Counted from the stretch's first letter, positions 8,999 through 18,880 are shown. The stretch: DNA of 64,000 nucleotides from an uncultured Aquimarina sp. (GCF_947492405.1 NZ_CANLMP010000001.1:496001-560000); one strand, 5' to 3'. Numbers and translations are program-made. The notes: generated by a model not told the origin, from the letters alone.

Positions 8999-10063
8999 AT
9001 GGCAGGAAATACATTTGGAAACCTATTTAAGGTGACCACTTTTGGAGAATCACATGGAGTAGCAATTGGTGGAATCATTGATGGATGCCCATCCGGAGTA
9101 CAATTAGATCTTGAGGCGATACAAGCTGAATTAGATCGTCGTAAACCAGGACAATCAGCTATTGTTACACAACGCAAAGAACCAGATACTGTAGAGTTCT
9201 ATTCAGGTGTTTTTGAAGGAATAACGACAGGAACTCCTATTGGTTTTGTCATTAAAAATGCCAATCAGAAATCAAAAGATTATTCTCACATAAAAGATTC
9301 ATATCGACCATCACATGCAGATTATACCTATGACCAAAAGTATGGTGTTAGAGATTATCGTGGTGGTGGACGCTCATCCGCTAGGGAAACAGCGAGTAGA
9401 GTAGTAGCTGGCGCTATTGCAAAACAAGTGCTCTCTGAATTATCATTTAATGCGTATGTGAGTGGTGTAGGAGCTATTAAATTGGATAAACCACATACAG
9501 AACTTGATTTTTCATTGACAGAAAGTAATATCGTTCGTTGTCCAGATACAGAGAAAGCTGCAGAGATGGAACAATACATCAAACAGATTCGAAAAGAGGG
9601 CGATACCGTTGGTGGAGTAGTGAGTTGCGCGATTTCTGGAGTTCCAGTTGGATTAGGAGAACCTGTTTTTGATAAATTACACGCTGAATTAGGAAAAGCA
9701 ATGCTCTCTATTAATGCGGTCAAAGGTTTCGAATACGGAAGTGGTTTTGCTGGAGCTGCTCTAAAAGGTAGTCAGCATAATGATTTGTTTAATGCAGATG
9801 GTACAACTAAAACAAATCTTTCTGGAGGAATACAAGGAGGAATTTCTAACGGGATGGATATTTACTTTAATGTTGCTTTTAAGCCTGTGGCTACCATTAT
9901 GCAAGATCAAGAAACGATTGATAAAGAAGGTAATATAGTAAATATGCAAGGTAAAGGAAGACATGATCCTTGTGTAGTGCCAAGAGCCGTTCCTATTGTA
10001 GAAGCTATGGCAGCATTGGTTTTAGTGGATTATTGGTTAATGAATCGTACGATTAAGAAGTAG
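8999..10063 (+). CDS. aroC: chorismate synthase
   Basis: 354 residues, normal length. It starts with the family signature [19 protein letters not shown] (about 16-34), continues with [15 protein letters not shown] and the FMN/EPSP-binding block [15 protein letters not shown] (about 118-132), and ends with [20 protein letters not shown]. It makes chorismate from 5-enolpyruvylshikimate 3-phosphate using reduced FMN, the last common step of aromatic amino acid synthesis. The ATG at 8999 is preceded by a TAnnTTTG promoter element. It is monocistronic here; the shikimate pathway genes are elsewhere. Confidence 0.98.
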   Translation: MAGNTFGNLFKVTTFGESHGVAIGGIIDGCPSGVQLDLEAIQAELDRRKPGQSAIVTQRKEPDTVEFYSGVFEGITTGTPIGFVIKNANQKSKDYSHIKDSYRPSHADYTYDQKYGVRDYRGGGRSSARETASRVVAGAIAKQVLSELSFNAYVSGVGAIKLDKPHTELDFSLTESNIVRCPDTEKAAEMEQYIKQIRKEGDTVGGVVSCAISGVPVGLGEPVFDKLHAELGKAMLSINAVKGFEYGSGFAGAALKGSQHNDLFNADGTTKTNLSGGIQGGISNGMDIYFNVAFKPVATIMQDQETIDKEGNIVNMQGKGRHDPCVVPRAVPIVEAMAALVLVDYWLMNRTIKK

Positions 10064-10521
10064 CATAGTTTGTGAGCCTCCAGTTTGTGAGTATCTGAGT
10101 ATTTGAGTGATTCTAGAGTTTCTAAAAAATGTATTCTTTTTTATGAATAGTTCCCTATACACGCCAATGGTTATGATATACACTCATAAACTCAGGTTAT
10201 AGGATAGATTATATATAATAGATCCACTAGTAATGTATTTAGGATTTTGAATCCAAAAAGCTATTTTAGATACTCCGCCTCAGGCGGACGAGCAGGCTAT
10301 TTTTCTTCATTTCATTACAAAAAATCACTCGAATTGAAGCTTTTCATTAACTTTTCATTCTAAATGCATAACAGGTTAAATCTCTAACTTACTTACGGGT
10401 ACATGTTTATTACATTGTACGTGTTACTATTAATCTCACATACTCACACTATAAAAAACTCATCTACTCAACCTTTTTTTATATCTTCGACTTTTTGTAT
10501 TCAGAAAATTAGATAATTCAC
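10064..10521. repeat. intergenic region with dispersed repeat copy
   Basis: No gene is seen in these 458 bp. Positions 10274-10288 form a near-perfect palindrome (TCCGCCT-C-AGGCGGA), followed by GAGCAGGCTATTTTTCTTC and, at about 10325-10376, ACTCGAATTGAAGCTTTTC...AACAGGTTAA. The same order of blocks recurs at 27553-27676, so this is one copy of a mobile-looking or amplified intergenic repeat. TATCTTCG at 10487 is a possible -7 element for the transporter. Confidence 0.6.
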
Positions 10522-11844
10522 ATGAAAAAAATTGCATTGCATTGGCAGATAATGATCGGAATGATAGCTGGGATATTATTCGGATTTTTAATGACTCAGT
10601 TTTCTTGGGGTAAAGGATTTACCGGGGATTGGATTGCACCATTAGGAACTATTTTTGTGAACCTTCTGAAACTAATCGCAGTTCCACTGATTCTCGCTTC
10701 TTTAATAAAAGGGATTTCAGATCTAAAAGATATTTCAAAATTCAAAAAAATTGGAGGAAGGACCATTGTAATTTATGTACTCACTACAGTTATCGCTATT
10801 ACTATTGGTTTACTGTTGGTTAATGTAATGAAACCAGGGAATGGAATTACTCCGGAGACAATAGAAAAGCTGACCACAGAGTATGCAAGTAGCGCTAAAA
10901 TATCGGAACGTATTGCTGAGGCAGGAAGACAAAAAGAAAGTGGGCCGTTACAATTTGTTGTAGATATGGTTCCTCAAAATGCCGTAAAGGCAATGAGTGA
11001 TAATAAAATGATGTTACAAGTAATATTCTTTGCCATCTTTCTTGGTATTAGTATGTTATTGATTAAAGAGGAACAATCAGATCCTTTAAAAAAGTTTTTT
11101 GATAGCTTAAATGAGGTAGTTTTGAAGATGGTTGATTTAATAATGCTTACTGCTCCTTATGCTGTATTTGCGTTATTGGCTAATGTTGTTGTAACTTCTG
11201 ATGATCCAGATATATTATTGGCGTTATTAAGATATGCAGGTGTGGTAGTATTTGGATTAGGATTAATGATTTTCTTTTACTGTATTTTAGTTTCTGTGAT
11301 TACCAAAAAATCTCCTCTTTGGTTTTTAAAACAAATTAGTCCTGCGCAATTATTGGCATTTTCTACAAGTTCTAGTGCTGCGACTTTACCAGTTACTATG
11401 GAAAGGGTAGAAGAACATATTGGTGTAGATAAAGAAGTATCAAGTTTTGTATTACCAGTTGGAGCGACCATTAATATGGATGGAACTAGTTTGTATCAAG
11501 CAGTAGCATCTGTATTTATTATGCAAGTATTATGGCCAGAAGGATTAACATTTAGTAATCAAATTACCATTGTATTAACTGCATTATTAGCTTCTATTGG
11601 CTCTGCAGCTGTTCCAGGTGCAGGAATGGTAATGTTGGTAATTGTTTTAGAGGCTATAGGTTTTCCATCAGATAAACTTCCTATTGGATTGGCATTAATT
11701 TTTGCAGTTGATAGACCATTAGATATGTTACGAACTACGATTAACGTAACAGGAGATGCTACTGTGTCTATGATCGTTGCAAAATCCGTTGGTAAATTAG
11801 GAGATCCTAAAGTAAAAGATTGGGATGATCATTATCAAGGATAA
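10522..11844 (+). CDS. dicarboxylate/amino acid:cation symporter (DAACS family)
   Basis: 440 residues with eight or so hydrophobic segments and two re-entrant hairpins. The family marks are the Ser-rich tip of HP1 (AFSTSSSAATLPVTM, about 281-295), the cation and substrate segment PVGATINMDGTSLYQAV (about 312-328) and HP2 (GSAAVPGAGMVMLVIVLEA), then the substrate-binding Asp/Asn helix FAVDRPLDMLRTTINVTGD. It imports glutamate, aspartate or C4-dicarboxylates with H+ or Na+. It is followed 101 bp later by a PLP decarboxylase, a pairing that suggests uptake and decarboxylation of an amino acid. The residues that separate glutamate from neutral amino acid carriers cannot be judged securely by eye. 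Confidence 0.95.
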   Translation: MKKIALHWQIMIGMIAGILFGFLMTQFSWGKGFTGDWIAPLGTIFVNLLKLIAVPLILASLIKGISDLKDISKFKKIGGRTIVIYVLTTVIAITIGLLLVNVMKPGNGITPETIEKLTTEYASSAKISERIAEAGRQKESGPLQFVVDMVPQNAVKAMSDNKMMLQVIFFAIFLGISMLLIKEEQSDPLKKFFDSLNEVVLKMVDLIMLTAPYAVFALLANVVVTSDDPDILLALLRYAGVVVFGLGLMIFFYCILVSVITKKSPLWFLKQISPAQLLAFSTSSSAATLPVTMERVEEHIGVDKEVSSFVLPVGATINMDGTSLYQAVASVFIMQVLWPEGLTFSNQITIVLTALLASIGSAAVPGAGMVMLVIVLEAIGFPSDKLPIGLALIFAVDRPLDMLRTTINVTGDATVSMIVAKSVGKLGDPKVKDWDDHYQG

Positions 11845-11889
11845 TTCGATGTAATTTGTTATTGTTTTTCTAAAATTCAATCCTTTTTA

Positions 11890-11912
11890 CCTAATATACA
11901 ATTAGGGTTTTT
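11890..11912 (+). terminator. weak terminator after the symporter
   Basis: A 6-bp stem (CCTAAT/ATTAGG, arms 11890-11895 and 11901-11906) with a 5-nt loop is followed by a short T run. It would partly separate the symporter from the decarboxylase gene. Confidence 0.4.
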
Positions 11913-11945
11913 ACCTTTAATGCGAATTGATTAATCAAGCTCGAC

Positions 11946-13388
11946 ATGAATGAAGATACGCTAATAGACGAATCATTACAAAAATTATATAGCCCATCAG
12001 ATTTTAGAAATATAGGCCATCAGTTAGTAGATGTACTAGCAGACCACCTGGATCAAGTACAATCCCAGAGAGAACAAGCTGTACTCAAATATCAAAATCC
12101 TGAAGAAGAATTAGCTTATTGGAAAGAAGATATGTCTTCTGATACTGATATAATAGATGTATATAAAGATATTTTAGAGCGATCTATTCATGTGCATCAC
12201 CCTAGATATATGGGACATCAGGTAGCGGTACCTTCAATAATCAGTAGTCTTTCTGGATTGGTAACCGATTTATTGAGTAATGGCACTGGAGTCTATGAAA
12301 TGGGTATGGCGTCTAATGCATTAGAAAGAATTGTTACGGATTTTGTTGCCAAGAAAATTGGGTACGGATCTGATGCTTCCGGTTTTCTTACTTCTGGAGG
12401 GACTTTAGCAAATTTAACGGCGTTATTAGCTGCAAGAAAAGCAAAAGCACCTGGAATGGTTTGGGAAGAAGGTCATAAAGAGAAATTAGCGGTTTTAGTT
12501 TCTGAAGAAGCACATTATTGTATAGATCGTGCTGCAAGAATCCTAGGATTTGGAGCAGAAGGAATTATAAAAATCCCATCAAATAAATCTTATAAAATTG
12601 ATACTTCTTTATTAGAAGAATATCTGGAAAATGCACAAAGAAAAGGTTTAGTTGTCATAGCAGTTGTTGGATGTGCTTCTTCTACATCTACCGGTTCTTA
12701 TGATGATTTAGAGGCGTTAGCGACCTTTGCAAAAGATAATAATCTATGGTTTCATATAGATGGAGCGCACGGAGGTGGAGTTGTTTTCTCAGAAAAATAT
12801 AAATATTTAGCAAAAGGTATCGACAAAGCAGATTCTGTGGTGATTGATTTTCATAAAATGCTATTGACACCAGCTCTGAATACTGCTTTAATCTTTAAAA
12901 ACAGCGAAGATTCTTATAAAACTTTTGAGCAAAAAGCACAGTATCTTTGGGATTCTCAGCAATCTAGAGAGTGGTATAATTCTGGTAAAAGGACCTTCGA
13001 GTGTACTAAATTAATGATGTCGCTAAAGGTGTATTCAATTATTAAGATGCATGGTAAAGATATTTTCGAAAAAAATATAAATCGATTGTATGATCTTGGA
13101 AAGGCATTTGCAGCTATTATTAAAGAAAGAGAGGGGTTTGAATTACTTATTGATCCGGAAGCCAATATTGTGAATTTTAGATATACGGATGTTTCTTCAG
13201 ATGTTATCAACTCACTCAATTCGCAAATACGTGAAGAGTTAATCTTATCAGGAAAATTTTATATCGTACAGACAATGATAGGAGAGGATCGATACTTACG
13301 AACATCCATAATGAATCCTTTAACAGAAGAAAGTGATTTTATTGCTCTTTTGGATGAAATACAAAAAATAGCTTTTAGGTTCAAATAA
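11946..13388 (+). CDS. group II pyridoxal-dependent decarboxylase
   Basis: 480 residues of the aromatic-amino-acid/glutamate/diaminobutyrate decarboxylase family. PLP contacts: SGGTLANLTALLAAR (150-164), ring-stacking His190 in VSEEAHYCIDRA, Asp272 in FHIDGAHGGG and Schiff-base Lys304 in VIDFHKMLLTPALN. The pre-core helix and the MGHQVAVPSIISSLSGLV loop resemble 2,4-diaminobutyrate and aromatic decarboxylases more than GadB, but the amino acid used is not determined. The neighbouring symporter may supply the substrate. Cytoplasmic; no signal peptide. It converges on the LytTR regulator gene downstream. Confidence 0.93.
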   Translation: MNEDTLIDESLQKLYSPSDFRNIGHQLVDVLADHLDQVQSQREQAVLKYQNPEEELAYWKEDMSSDTDIIDVYKDILERSIHVHHPRYMGHQVAVPSIISSLSGLVTDLLSNGTGVYEMGMASNALERIVTDFVAKKIGYGSDASGFLTSGGTLANLTALLAARKAKAPGMVWEEGHKEKLAVLVSEEAHYCIDRAARILGFGAEGIIKIPSNKSYKIDTSLLEEYLENAQRKGLVVIAVVGCASSTSTGSYDDLEALATFAKDNNLWFHIDGAHGGGVVFSEKYKYLAKGIDKADSVVIDFHKMLLTPALNTALIFKNSEDSYKTFEQKAQYLWDSQQSREWYNSGKRTFECTKLMMSLKVYSIIKMHGKDIFEKNINRLYDLGKAFAAIIKEREGFELLIDPEANIVNFRYTDVSSDVINSLNSQIREELILSGKFYIVQTMIGEDRYLRTSIMNPLTEESDFIALLDEIQKIAFRFK

Positions 13389-13390
13389 GG

Positions 13391-13409
13391 CTTCTATCGT
13401 AATTAGAAG
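13391..13409. terminator. short convergent hairpin
   Basis: CTTCTA (13391-13396) and TAGAAG (13404-13409) can pair in the 38-bp gap between the convergent decarboxylase and LytTR genes. The stem is short and lacks a good T run. Confidence 0.3.
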
Positions 13410-13426
13410 GCTAGACGTTAATTAGT

Positions 13427-14101
13427 TTAATAGTTTATAAGTTTTAGAAAAGTACTCTTATAGGTTTTACCTATTGGAATTACCCTATCTCCAATAAAAA
13501 CTTGGTTTCCTGATACTTTTTCGATCTTATCCATATTGATAATATAAGAACGATGTATTCTAATAAAATTGAAATTATGTAATTTTTCTTCCCAATTGCG
13601 AAGTGTATCCAGAATCAATATATTCTTATGGAGTGTAACCACTTTTACATAATCTACCTCTGCTTTTAAAAGACATATATCATCAACGTGTATGTTATAA
13701 ATTGTTTTATCGGCATATAAAAAAAACTGTTTAACATATTCCTTTTTTTCTATAATTTTATCTTGTATACGATTTACAGCTTTAAAAAATCGTTCATAAG
13801 AAAATGGTTTTACCAGATAGTCGATAACAGCTTCTTCAAAAGCTTCTACTGCGTAATCAGGATATGCCGTAGTAATGATAACCTTAGGAGGATTAATTAA
13901 AGTTCTTAAAAAAGATAACCCATTCAATTCTGGCAACTGGATGTCTAAAAATATAAAATCAACTTCTTCTAACTGTTTAGAATCAATATCCAATCCACTT
14001 TCATAAATACCTTTACAATGTAAAAATGGAGTTTTATCAATATAGTTTGTTAAAACTTCTTGTGCTCCGTGTTCGTCCTCTATAATGATACAATTCATCA
14101 T
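13427..14101 (-). CDS. LytTR family response regulator
   Basis: 224 residues. The receiver domain has the acidic pocket IIIEDEHGA and phospho-acceptor Asp in VDFIFLDIQLPELNGL (about 48-63), with Lys in YLVKPFSYERF. The C-terminal LytTR DNA-binding domain includes ICLLKAEVDYVKVVT, FIRIHRSYIINMDKI and the ending VIPIGKTYKSTFLKLI. Such regulators bind paired direct repeats about two helical turns apart. It overlaps the kinase gene by four bases (ATGA), so the two are translationally coupled and form a cognate pair. The TonB receptor and lipoprotein upstream on the same strand are likely in the same unit or target set. Confidence 0.96.
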   Translation of the reverse strand: MMNCIIIEDEHGAQEVLTNYIDKTPFLHCKGIYESGLDIDSKQLEEVDFIFLDIQLPELNGLSFLRTLINPPKVIITTAYPDYAVEAFEEAVIDYLVKPFSYERFFKAVNRIQDKIIEKKEYVKQFFLYADKTIYNIHVDDICLLKAEVDYVKVVTLHKNILILDTLRNWEEKLHNFNFIRIHRSYIINMDKIEKVSGNQVFIGDRVIPIGKTYKSTFLKLINY

Positions 14102-15126
14102 AATGTAATAGTAAGTGTTACTTTGAAAAGATTATCATTTTCTTCAATTAATAGTTGATGTTGTTTGGGGTACAACAATTGTAATCTTTTTTTAGTGTTT
14201 TTTATACCGATACCACTTTCTTTCCAATTTGTTTCGATCTCGGATATTTTATCTTTATTATATGTATTTTCACAATAAAAATAGAATTGGTTTTTATCTG
14301 ATATAGTTTTAACTTTTATAGGGTGTTTGTTACCTTTTAATATACTTGTATACTTAAATGCATTTTCTATAAAAGGTATTAAAAGTAATGGAGCTATTTC
14401 CTTTTGAGAATCATGAATATCTTCTACAAAACTAACGTTTACTTTGGTTGATAATCGTTCTTCTTGTAAGCTAATATAATCTTTTATGTGACCGATCTCT
14501 TTATCTATTGTTACTTGCTTTTTTTGTCCTTCGTGTAATACATATCTGAAGCTATCTGATAATTTTAAAATTAAATCAGGAGTTTTATCATCTTTTCTTA
14601 AAGCATTCGCATAAATATTATTCAGCGTATTAAATAAAAAATGAGGATTTACTTGCGCCTTAAGTGCGCTAAGTTCTGCTTGTTGTTTTTCTTGTTTTGT
14701 AGTTTCTAATTCTAATTGTTTTGCGTACAATTTCTTTACGGAGAAAACTGCAAAAAACACCAAACTAAAGGTAATATATGTTACTAAGCTCGAAATCATA
14801 GATCTCCATCGATGATCTTTATGATTTTCTTCCAAATGAAAAAAAGTATCTGCATAATAATGAAAAAAGGCATTAACGATAAAAAAGAGTAATACCAATA
14901 GTATATATTTTCGCTTGTTTTTTAAAGGAAAAAACCACAAATACATCATATATGTTGGGATACTATTAAATAATAACGCTACTAATTCATGAGAGAAACT
15001 CATGGGATAACCGCCTTCGCGTCCCAGATACTTTATATACGGAAACAAAAGCACAATTAACCAGAAGAGCAGGTGCAACAATGGCTCAATTTTTTTCAAT
15101 TTATCATATGTAGAATCTTTTTTCAT
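14098..15126 (-). CDS. LytS/YehU-type sensor histidine kinase
   Basis: 342 residues. Four hydrophobic segments occupy about residues 12-130 with short loops, so the sensor is membrane-embedded rather than periplasmic. A coiled stretch (LYAKQLELETTKQEKQQAE) leads to the His_kinase domain with phospho-acceptor His in LKAQVNPHFLFNTLNNIYA and an ATPase region with N-box LLLIPFIENAFKYTS and G-box SGIGIKNTKKRLQLLYP. It phosphorylates the LytTR regulator whose gene overlaps its 3' end. It lies 23 bp downstream of the lipoprotein gene, so a four-gene unit receptor-lipoprotein-kinase-regulator is likely. Confidence 0.95.
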   Translation of the reverse strand: MKKDSTYDKLKKIEPLLHLLFWLIVLLFPYIKYLGREGGYPMSFSHELVALLFNSIPTYMMYLWFFPLKNKRKYILLVLLFFIVNAFFHYYADTFFHLEENHKDHRWRSMISSLVTYITFSLVFFAVFSVKKLYAKQLELETTKQEKQQAELSALKAQVNPHFLFNTLNNIYANALRKDDKTPDLILKLSDSFRYVLHEGQKKQVTIDKEIGHIKDYISLQEERLSTKVNVSFVEDIHDSQKEIAPLLLIPFIENAFKYTSILKGNKHPIKVKTISDKNQFYFYCENTYNKDKISEIETNWKESGIGIKNTKKRLQLLYPKQHQLLIEENDNLFKVTLTITL

Positions 15127-15149
15127 AAATTAAGACTAAGGTATTACTT

Positions 15150-15866
15150 TTATTGATGATGTATTTTCAAATCTTTTATAGACGCTTTTGCAAGAATATT
15201 TTTTCCATCTCTAGTTCCACCACTTATTCTAAAAATAATATGCCCACCTTTAAGTGGAGAAAAATCCGTCCGTTCAAAAACAATATTATCGTTTAGAGAA
15301 AACCAAACTTTTCCTTCATTTCTACCGATTTCTACTGTACTCCATTGGTTGGATACCATAATGTTATCTGGTTTTCTTAAATGAAAATCACGTTCTAATG
15401 CTGAAATGTTTTTATAGAAAAAAGGTGTGTATCCATGTGATTTATTATTAAAAGTTAAGTTGTAATGACTCATTTCTCTGCGCCATTGCCAGATATCTTC
15501 GTTAGAGATGTTATCTTCTGGTATTGTTAGCTCTAAAGTTTCACTGGTATTAGAAGCAGAGAATAATACTATAAGCACTGATGCTTCAGACAAGGCTTTT
15601 ATTTTGTATTTTAATATGATATCTCCTTGATAATTTTTAGGGCTTATTAAAAAGAGCCCATCAGAACTATCAATCTCTTCCATAATAAATTCCCGATCCT
15701 TAATCGAAGTTTTTCCCTTTCCTAGCGTTTTCCATTCTAAAAGTTCTTCTGGATTGATTTGTTCTTCTATTAGTTTATTGGATTCACATCCAGTCATTAC
15801 CAAAATAATAATTATAGATACTGTGAGTGAGTTGAAATACATCTTTTTTATATGATCTTTTACCAT
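15150..15866 (-). CDS. lipoprotein with jelly-roll (DUF1961/DUF1080-like) domain
   Basis: 238 residues if started at the ATG at 15866. The open frame extends further upstream into the TonB receptor gene, but this start leaves 10 bp to the receptor's stop and gives a lipoprotein signal (SIIIILVMTGCES). An ATG at 15842 is an alternative. The mature part alternates beta strands (GDIILKYKIKALSE, SVLIVLFSASN, WSTVEIGRNEGKVWFSLND, GGHIIFRISGG) as in concanavalin-like jelly rolls of the DUF1080/DUF1961 groups that bind or cut sugars. No catalytic residues are identified. Position right after a TonB receptor suggests a surface partner in substrate capture. Confidence 0.7.
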   Translation of the reverse strand: MVKDHIKKMYFNSLTVSIIIILVMTGCESNKLIEEQINPEELLEWKTLGKGKTSIKDREFIMEEIDSSDGLFLISPKNYQGDIILKYKIKALSEASVLIVLFSASNTSETLELTIPEDNISNEDIWQWRREMSHYNLTFNNKSHGYTPFFYKNISALERDFHLRKPDNIMVSNQWSTVEIGRNEGKVWFSLNDNIVFERTDFSPLKGGHIIFRISGGTRDGKNILAKASIKDLKIHHQ

Positions 15867-15876
15867 GATTAATTGT

Positions 15877-18228
15877 TTAACTATTAGAATCATTATGTCT
15901 ATATTCTCTTTTTTTTCTTTTCCTTTCTTTATTTTTATTTTTGAAAAGGGAGTAATTAATACTAAATAAAAACCCAAGAGTTTGGGATTGAAATTTCCAT
16001 ATGGTACGCTGATTAAATTCTCTTGTACGTGTATTTCGTTTCATCAAATTATTATCAAATACATCTATTATTCTTAAATTAGCTGTTAATTTATTTTCCA
16101 AAAATTTTGCTCTTACTCCCCAATCAACTCTATTTCTGGGTTCTATAAAATCGAAAGCATTTTGTCGTTTAGGGGTATACCGATACGTAATATCAGTGCT
16201 TATTTTTTTAGAAATTTTAAAGGTGTTTTTAAACTGTAGACTAGAAGAGTATAAATTATCCCAGGTATTCAAGTTATTTTCTTCGACTTTTGTATAGTAG
16301 TAATTTCCTGTAAAAAATGCACCCCAAAACTTAGCTATTTTATAAGATATTGTTGTTTCTATACCAAAAGAATGGTTGATTCCTATATTCTGAAATGAAA
16401 TTACTTGTATATTTTCATCCTTAATATCTTGTACCCATAGTATCACATCTTTCCGGTAACGATAAAAGGCAGCAATAGACGAATTGAGTTTGTTTCCATT
16501 GTTTTGATAATTTACTTCAATATTATCACTGTATTCTGGTTTCAAAGCTGGATTACCGTCAAACCTGAAAAACGGATTTCCTAGCTGAAAAGGGTTGATA
16601 TGATGCAGGTTAGGTCTAGAGATGCGTTTGCTATATCCTACTCCGAGTGTGCCGTCTTCGTTAAATTTATAAGAAAGATGTATAGATGGAAATAGGTTAG
16701 AAAACTTTAAGTCCGTATTTGATGTGCTTAATGTATTCTGCGATTCTGAAGAAAAACCTTCATATCGTAATCCTATTTGCCAATCTATTTTATATGCATT
16801 GAATTTAGTGAGTCCATAAATGCCAATAAGGTCTTCTTTATAATCAAATACATTATTTGTTGCGTCAGTTTCATTTGATGTAATAAAATATTGATTGTTT
16901 GTTGAATTACTTTTGTTCCAGGAAACTCCTGTTTCTATTTGTACTTTTTCTGAAATGGGTAAGGAGTAATCCAAAGAAAACGTATGGATTTTATTATCTT
17001 CTGTTATGATTTGATCAAATTGAAATACATCATCTTCAAAATCAGAAGCTGGATAATCATTCTTATTATTGTTAAAGTTGTAATCTAATTCCAAGAAATG
17101 ATTGGATTTAGCAAATTTATGACGGTAGTTAGCATTAAGCACAGATGTCACATGTGTATGTTCAGAATTTCTTGTATATATAAAATCTTCTCGATCGGTT
17201 ATGTTGAAATACTGTGACCTATTATAAAAACTATGATAATCATCTGTATAATCAAACCCTATAGAAAATTCATTATGCTTATCGGTAAAGAAATCCAATC
17301 CGATAGCTCCTTTTCGGATCATTCCATTAAAATCATATGGAGTGAATATTCCTTGAGTATTACCATCTATAAATGTTCTATTTATCGTTTGCTTACTATC
17401 CATTTCTCTTCCAGACTGCGAAGCATTAAATCTTACATTCATGGTTGATAGGTTATAATTACCTTGGACTCCATATCCATATCGTTTTGTACCTATAGAG
17501 CTATTGAGATTCATATTAAGTCCTGTGTTTAGATCTTTTTTTAAAATCACATTAATGATACCTGATAACCCGTCTGCTTGATATTTTGCCGATGGAGAAG
17601 TTATTATTTCTACACTTTTTATGGTCGATGAAGGTATTTGTTCTAATAACTCTGTGGCATTCATAGAAGAAGGTTTACCATTGATTAATAGTCGTACATT
17701 ATCACTTCCTCTCAGAGATAAATTACCAGTCCCAAGATCTGTTTGAATATCTGCAATTTGATCAAAAGCTTCTAATGCTGTAGTTCCTGATTGTTGGATA
17801 TCGGTTCCTATATTTATAATTTTTCGATCGATTTTAAGTTGTGTTGTTGTCCGATTTCCTTTTATAATTATTTCGTCTAACGTACTGACTTTTGGTGTTA
17901 GTTTGATTAAAACATTTTCTGAAGTAATTAATTCTGTAAACCGACCTACATAAGTTTCATATCCTATAAAACTAACTTCATAAGATGTAAATACTTCTTT
18001 AAGCTTTAGTATAAATTCGCCTTTTTCATCGGTAGAAGTGCCATCGATCAATTCTCCTTTATCATCATAGATGGCAATGGTTACAAATGGAATTGCCTTA
18101 TGAGTAGATAAATCTTTTACAATTCCTGTGAAAGTATCAATTTCTTGAGCAGTCGTGATTAGTGACCCTAAAATTGATAATACGATAAAAGTTACTGTTC
18201 GTATCATTTTTTGATTTAGATATCTCAA
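15877..18228 (-). CDS. TonB-dependent receptor-like outer membrane beta-barrel protein
   Basis: 783 residues: signal peptide (FIVLSILGSLITTAQE), a CarboxypepD-regulatory-like Ig domain (GIVKDLSTHKAIPFVTIAIY to SYEVSFIGYETY, about 32-105), a plug domain (LEAFDQIADIQTDLG, LRGSDNVRLLINGKPSS, SVEIITSPSAKYQADGLSG) and a barrel to the C-terminus. This is the OMP_b-brl_3 type of TonB receptor, which imports an unidentified oligomeric substrate across the outer membrane. The barrel ends unusually, with a lysine/arginine-rich tail (NKNKERKRKKREYRHNDSNS) after the last strand instead of the usual terminal aromatic residue. It heads the probable operon with the lipoprotein and the LytTR pair. Confidence 0.93.
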   Translation of the reverse strand: MRYLNQKMIRTVTFIVLSILGSLITTAQEIDTFTGIVKDLSTHKAIPFVTIAIYDDKGELIDGTSTDEKGEFILKLKEVFTSYEVSFIGYETYVGRFTELITSENVLIKLTPKVSTLDEIIIKGNRTTTQLKIDRKIINIGTDIQQSGTTALEAFDQIADIQTDLGTGNLSLRGSDNVRLLINGKPSSMNATELLEQIPSSTIKSVEIITSPSAKYQADGLSGIINVILKKDLNTGLNMNLNSSIGTKRYGYGVQGNYNLSTMNVRFNASQSGREMDSKQTINRTFIDGNTQGIFTPYDFNGMIRKGAIGLDFFTDKHNEFSIGFDYTDDYHSFYNRSQYFNITDREDFIYTRNSEHTHVTSVLNANYRHKFAKSNHFLELDYNFNNNKNDYPASDFEDDVFQFDQIITEDNKIHTFSLDYSLPISEKVQIETGVSWNKSNSTNNQYFITSNETDATNNVFDYKEDLIGIYGLTKFNAYKIDWQIGLRYEGFSSESQNTLSTSNTDLKFSNLFPSIHLSYKFNEDGTLGVGYSKRISRPNLHHINPFQLGNPFFRFDGNPALKPEYSDNIEVNYQNNGNKLNSSIAAFYRYRKDVILWVQDIKDENIQVISFQNIGINHSFGIETTISYKIAKFWGAFFTGNYYYTKVEENNLNTWDNLYSSSLQFKNTFKISKKISTDITYRYTPKRQNAFDFIEPRNRVDWGVRAKFLENKLTANLRIIDVFDNNLMKRNTRTREFNQRTIWKFQSQTLGFLFSINYSLFKNKNKERKRKKREYRHNDSNS

Positions 18229-18477
18229 AAGTGATACTCTTGTCTTTTTTATAAAATTTTAATCTGTGAAAGTCACTAATTTCTCTGTTAACATAAATGG
18301 TATCATAATCATAGATACTTTATCATGGTTTTCCTTCTAGAAAACATATTGATTCTATTCTGAACCTTGCTAGATATTGATGAATTAGTGGTAATTAAAT
18401 TTAGTTACTAATTTTTAGACGCAACCAATATAGAAGTATACCATCTATTAAGAGAATTAACTTTTAAATTATAAAAC
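18229..18477. other. divergent intergenic region
   Basis: These 249 bp separate the receptor (minus) from a small lipoprotein (plus). They must hold both promoters, but no exact TAnnTTTG is seen in a convincing position and no clear LytTR-type direct repeat was found. Confidence 0.4.
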
Positions 18478-18867
18478 ATGAAACGTTTCTGTCTAGTATT
18501 ACTTTCGATTATCCTTTTAAGTTGTAGTAATGATGATGATAACTCAGTACCCACATTGCAGGGCACCTGGAATCTTGTTAATGTATCAGGAGGTATCACT
18601 GGATTAGATGAAGATATAGATAGGGGAGCGGTTGTTTGGGATTTTGATATAACTTCAGGGATGGTTACCATCGTTAACAATAGCACAACTACTTCTGCTA
18701 ACACATTGTTAGTATCAGGAACATATACATATAGTGTTTCTGATGCAGCAGATGCAAATATACTTGCGGTTAATGAAGTAGATTATGGCAGATTAAACTT
18801 AGAAAACACTGTGTTTACTATCACAGAAAGCGCTATAGATGGATTTACTTTCCGTTTTGAAAGATAG
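18478..18867 (+). CDS. lipocalin-like lipoprotein
   Basis: 129 residues with a lipoprotein signal (ILLSCSNDDDN; Cys16). The mature start LQGTWNLVNVSGG is the typical first strand of lipocalin-like domains in Bacteroidota ('GTW.L....'), and the later strands VSGTYTYSVSD and FTITESAIDGFTFRFER fit a small beta barrel. The acidic SNDDDN stretch right after the Cys resembles the lipoprotein export signal for surface exposure. A related protein is at 24875. No ligand can be named. Confidence 0.7.
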   Translation: MKRFCLVLLSIILLSCSNDDDNSVPTLQGTWNLVNVSGGITGLDEDIDRGAVVWDFDITSGMVTIVNNSTTTSANTLLVSGTYTYSVSDAADANILAVNEVDYGRLNLENTVFTITESAIDGFTFRFER

Positions 18868-18880
18868 TACTGCTTAAAAT

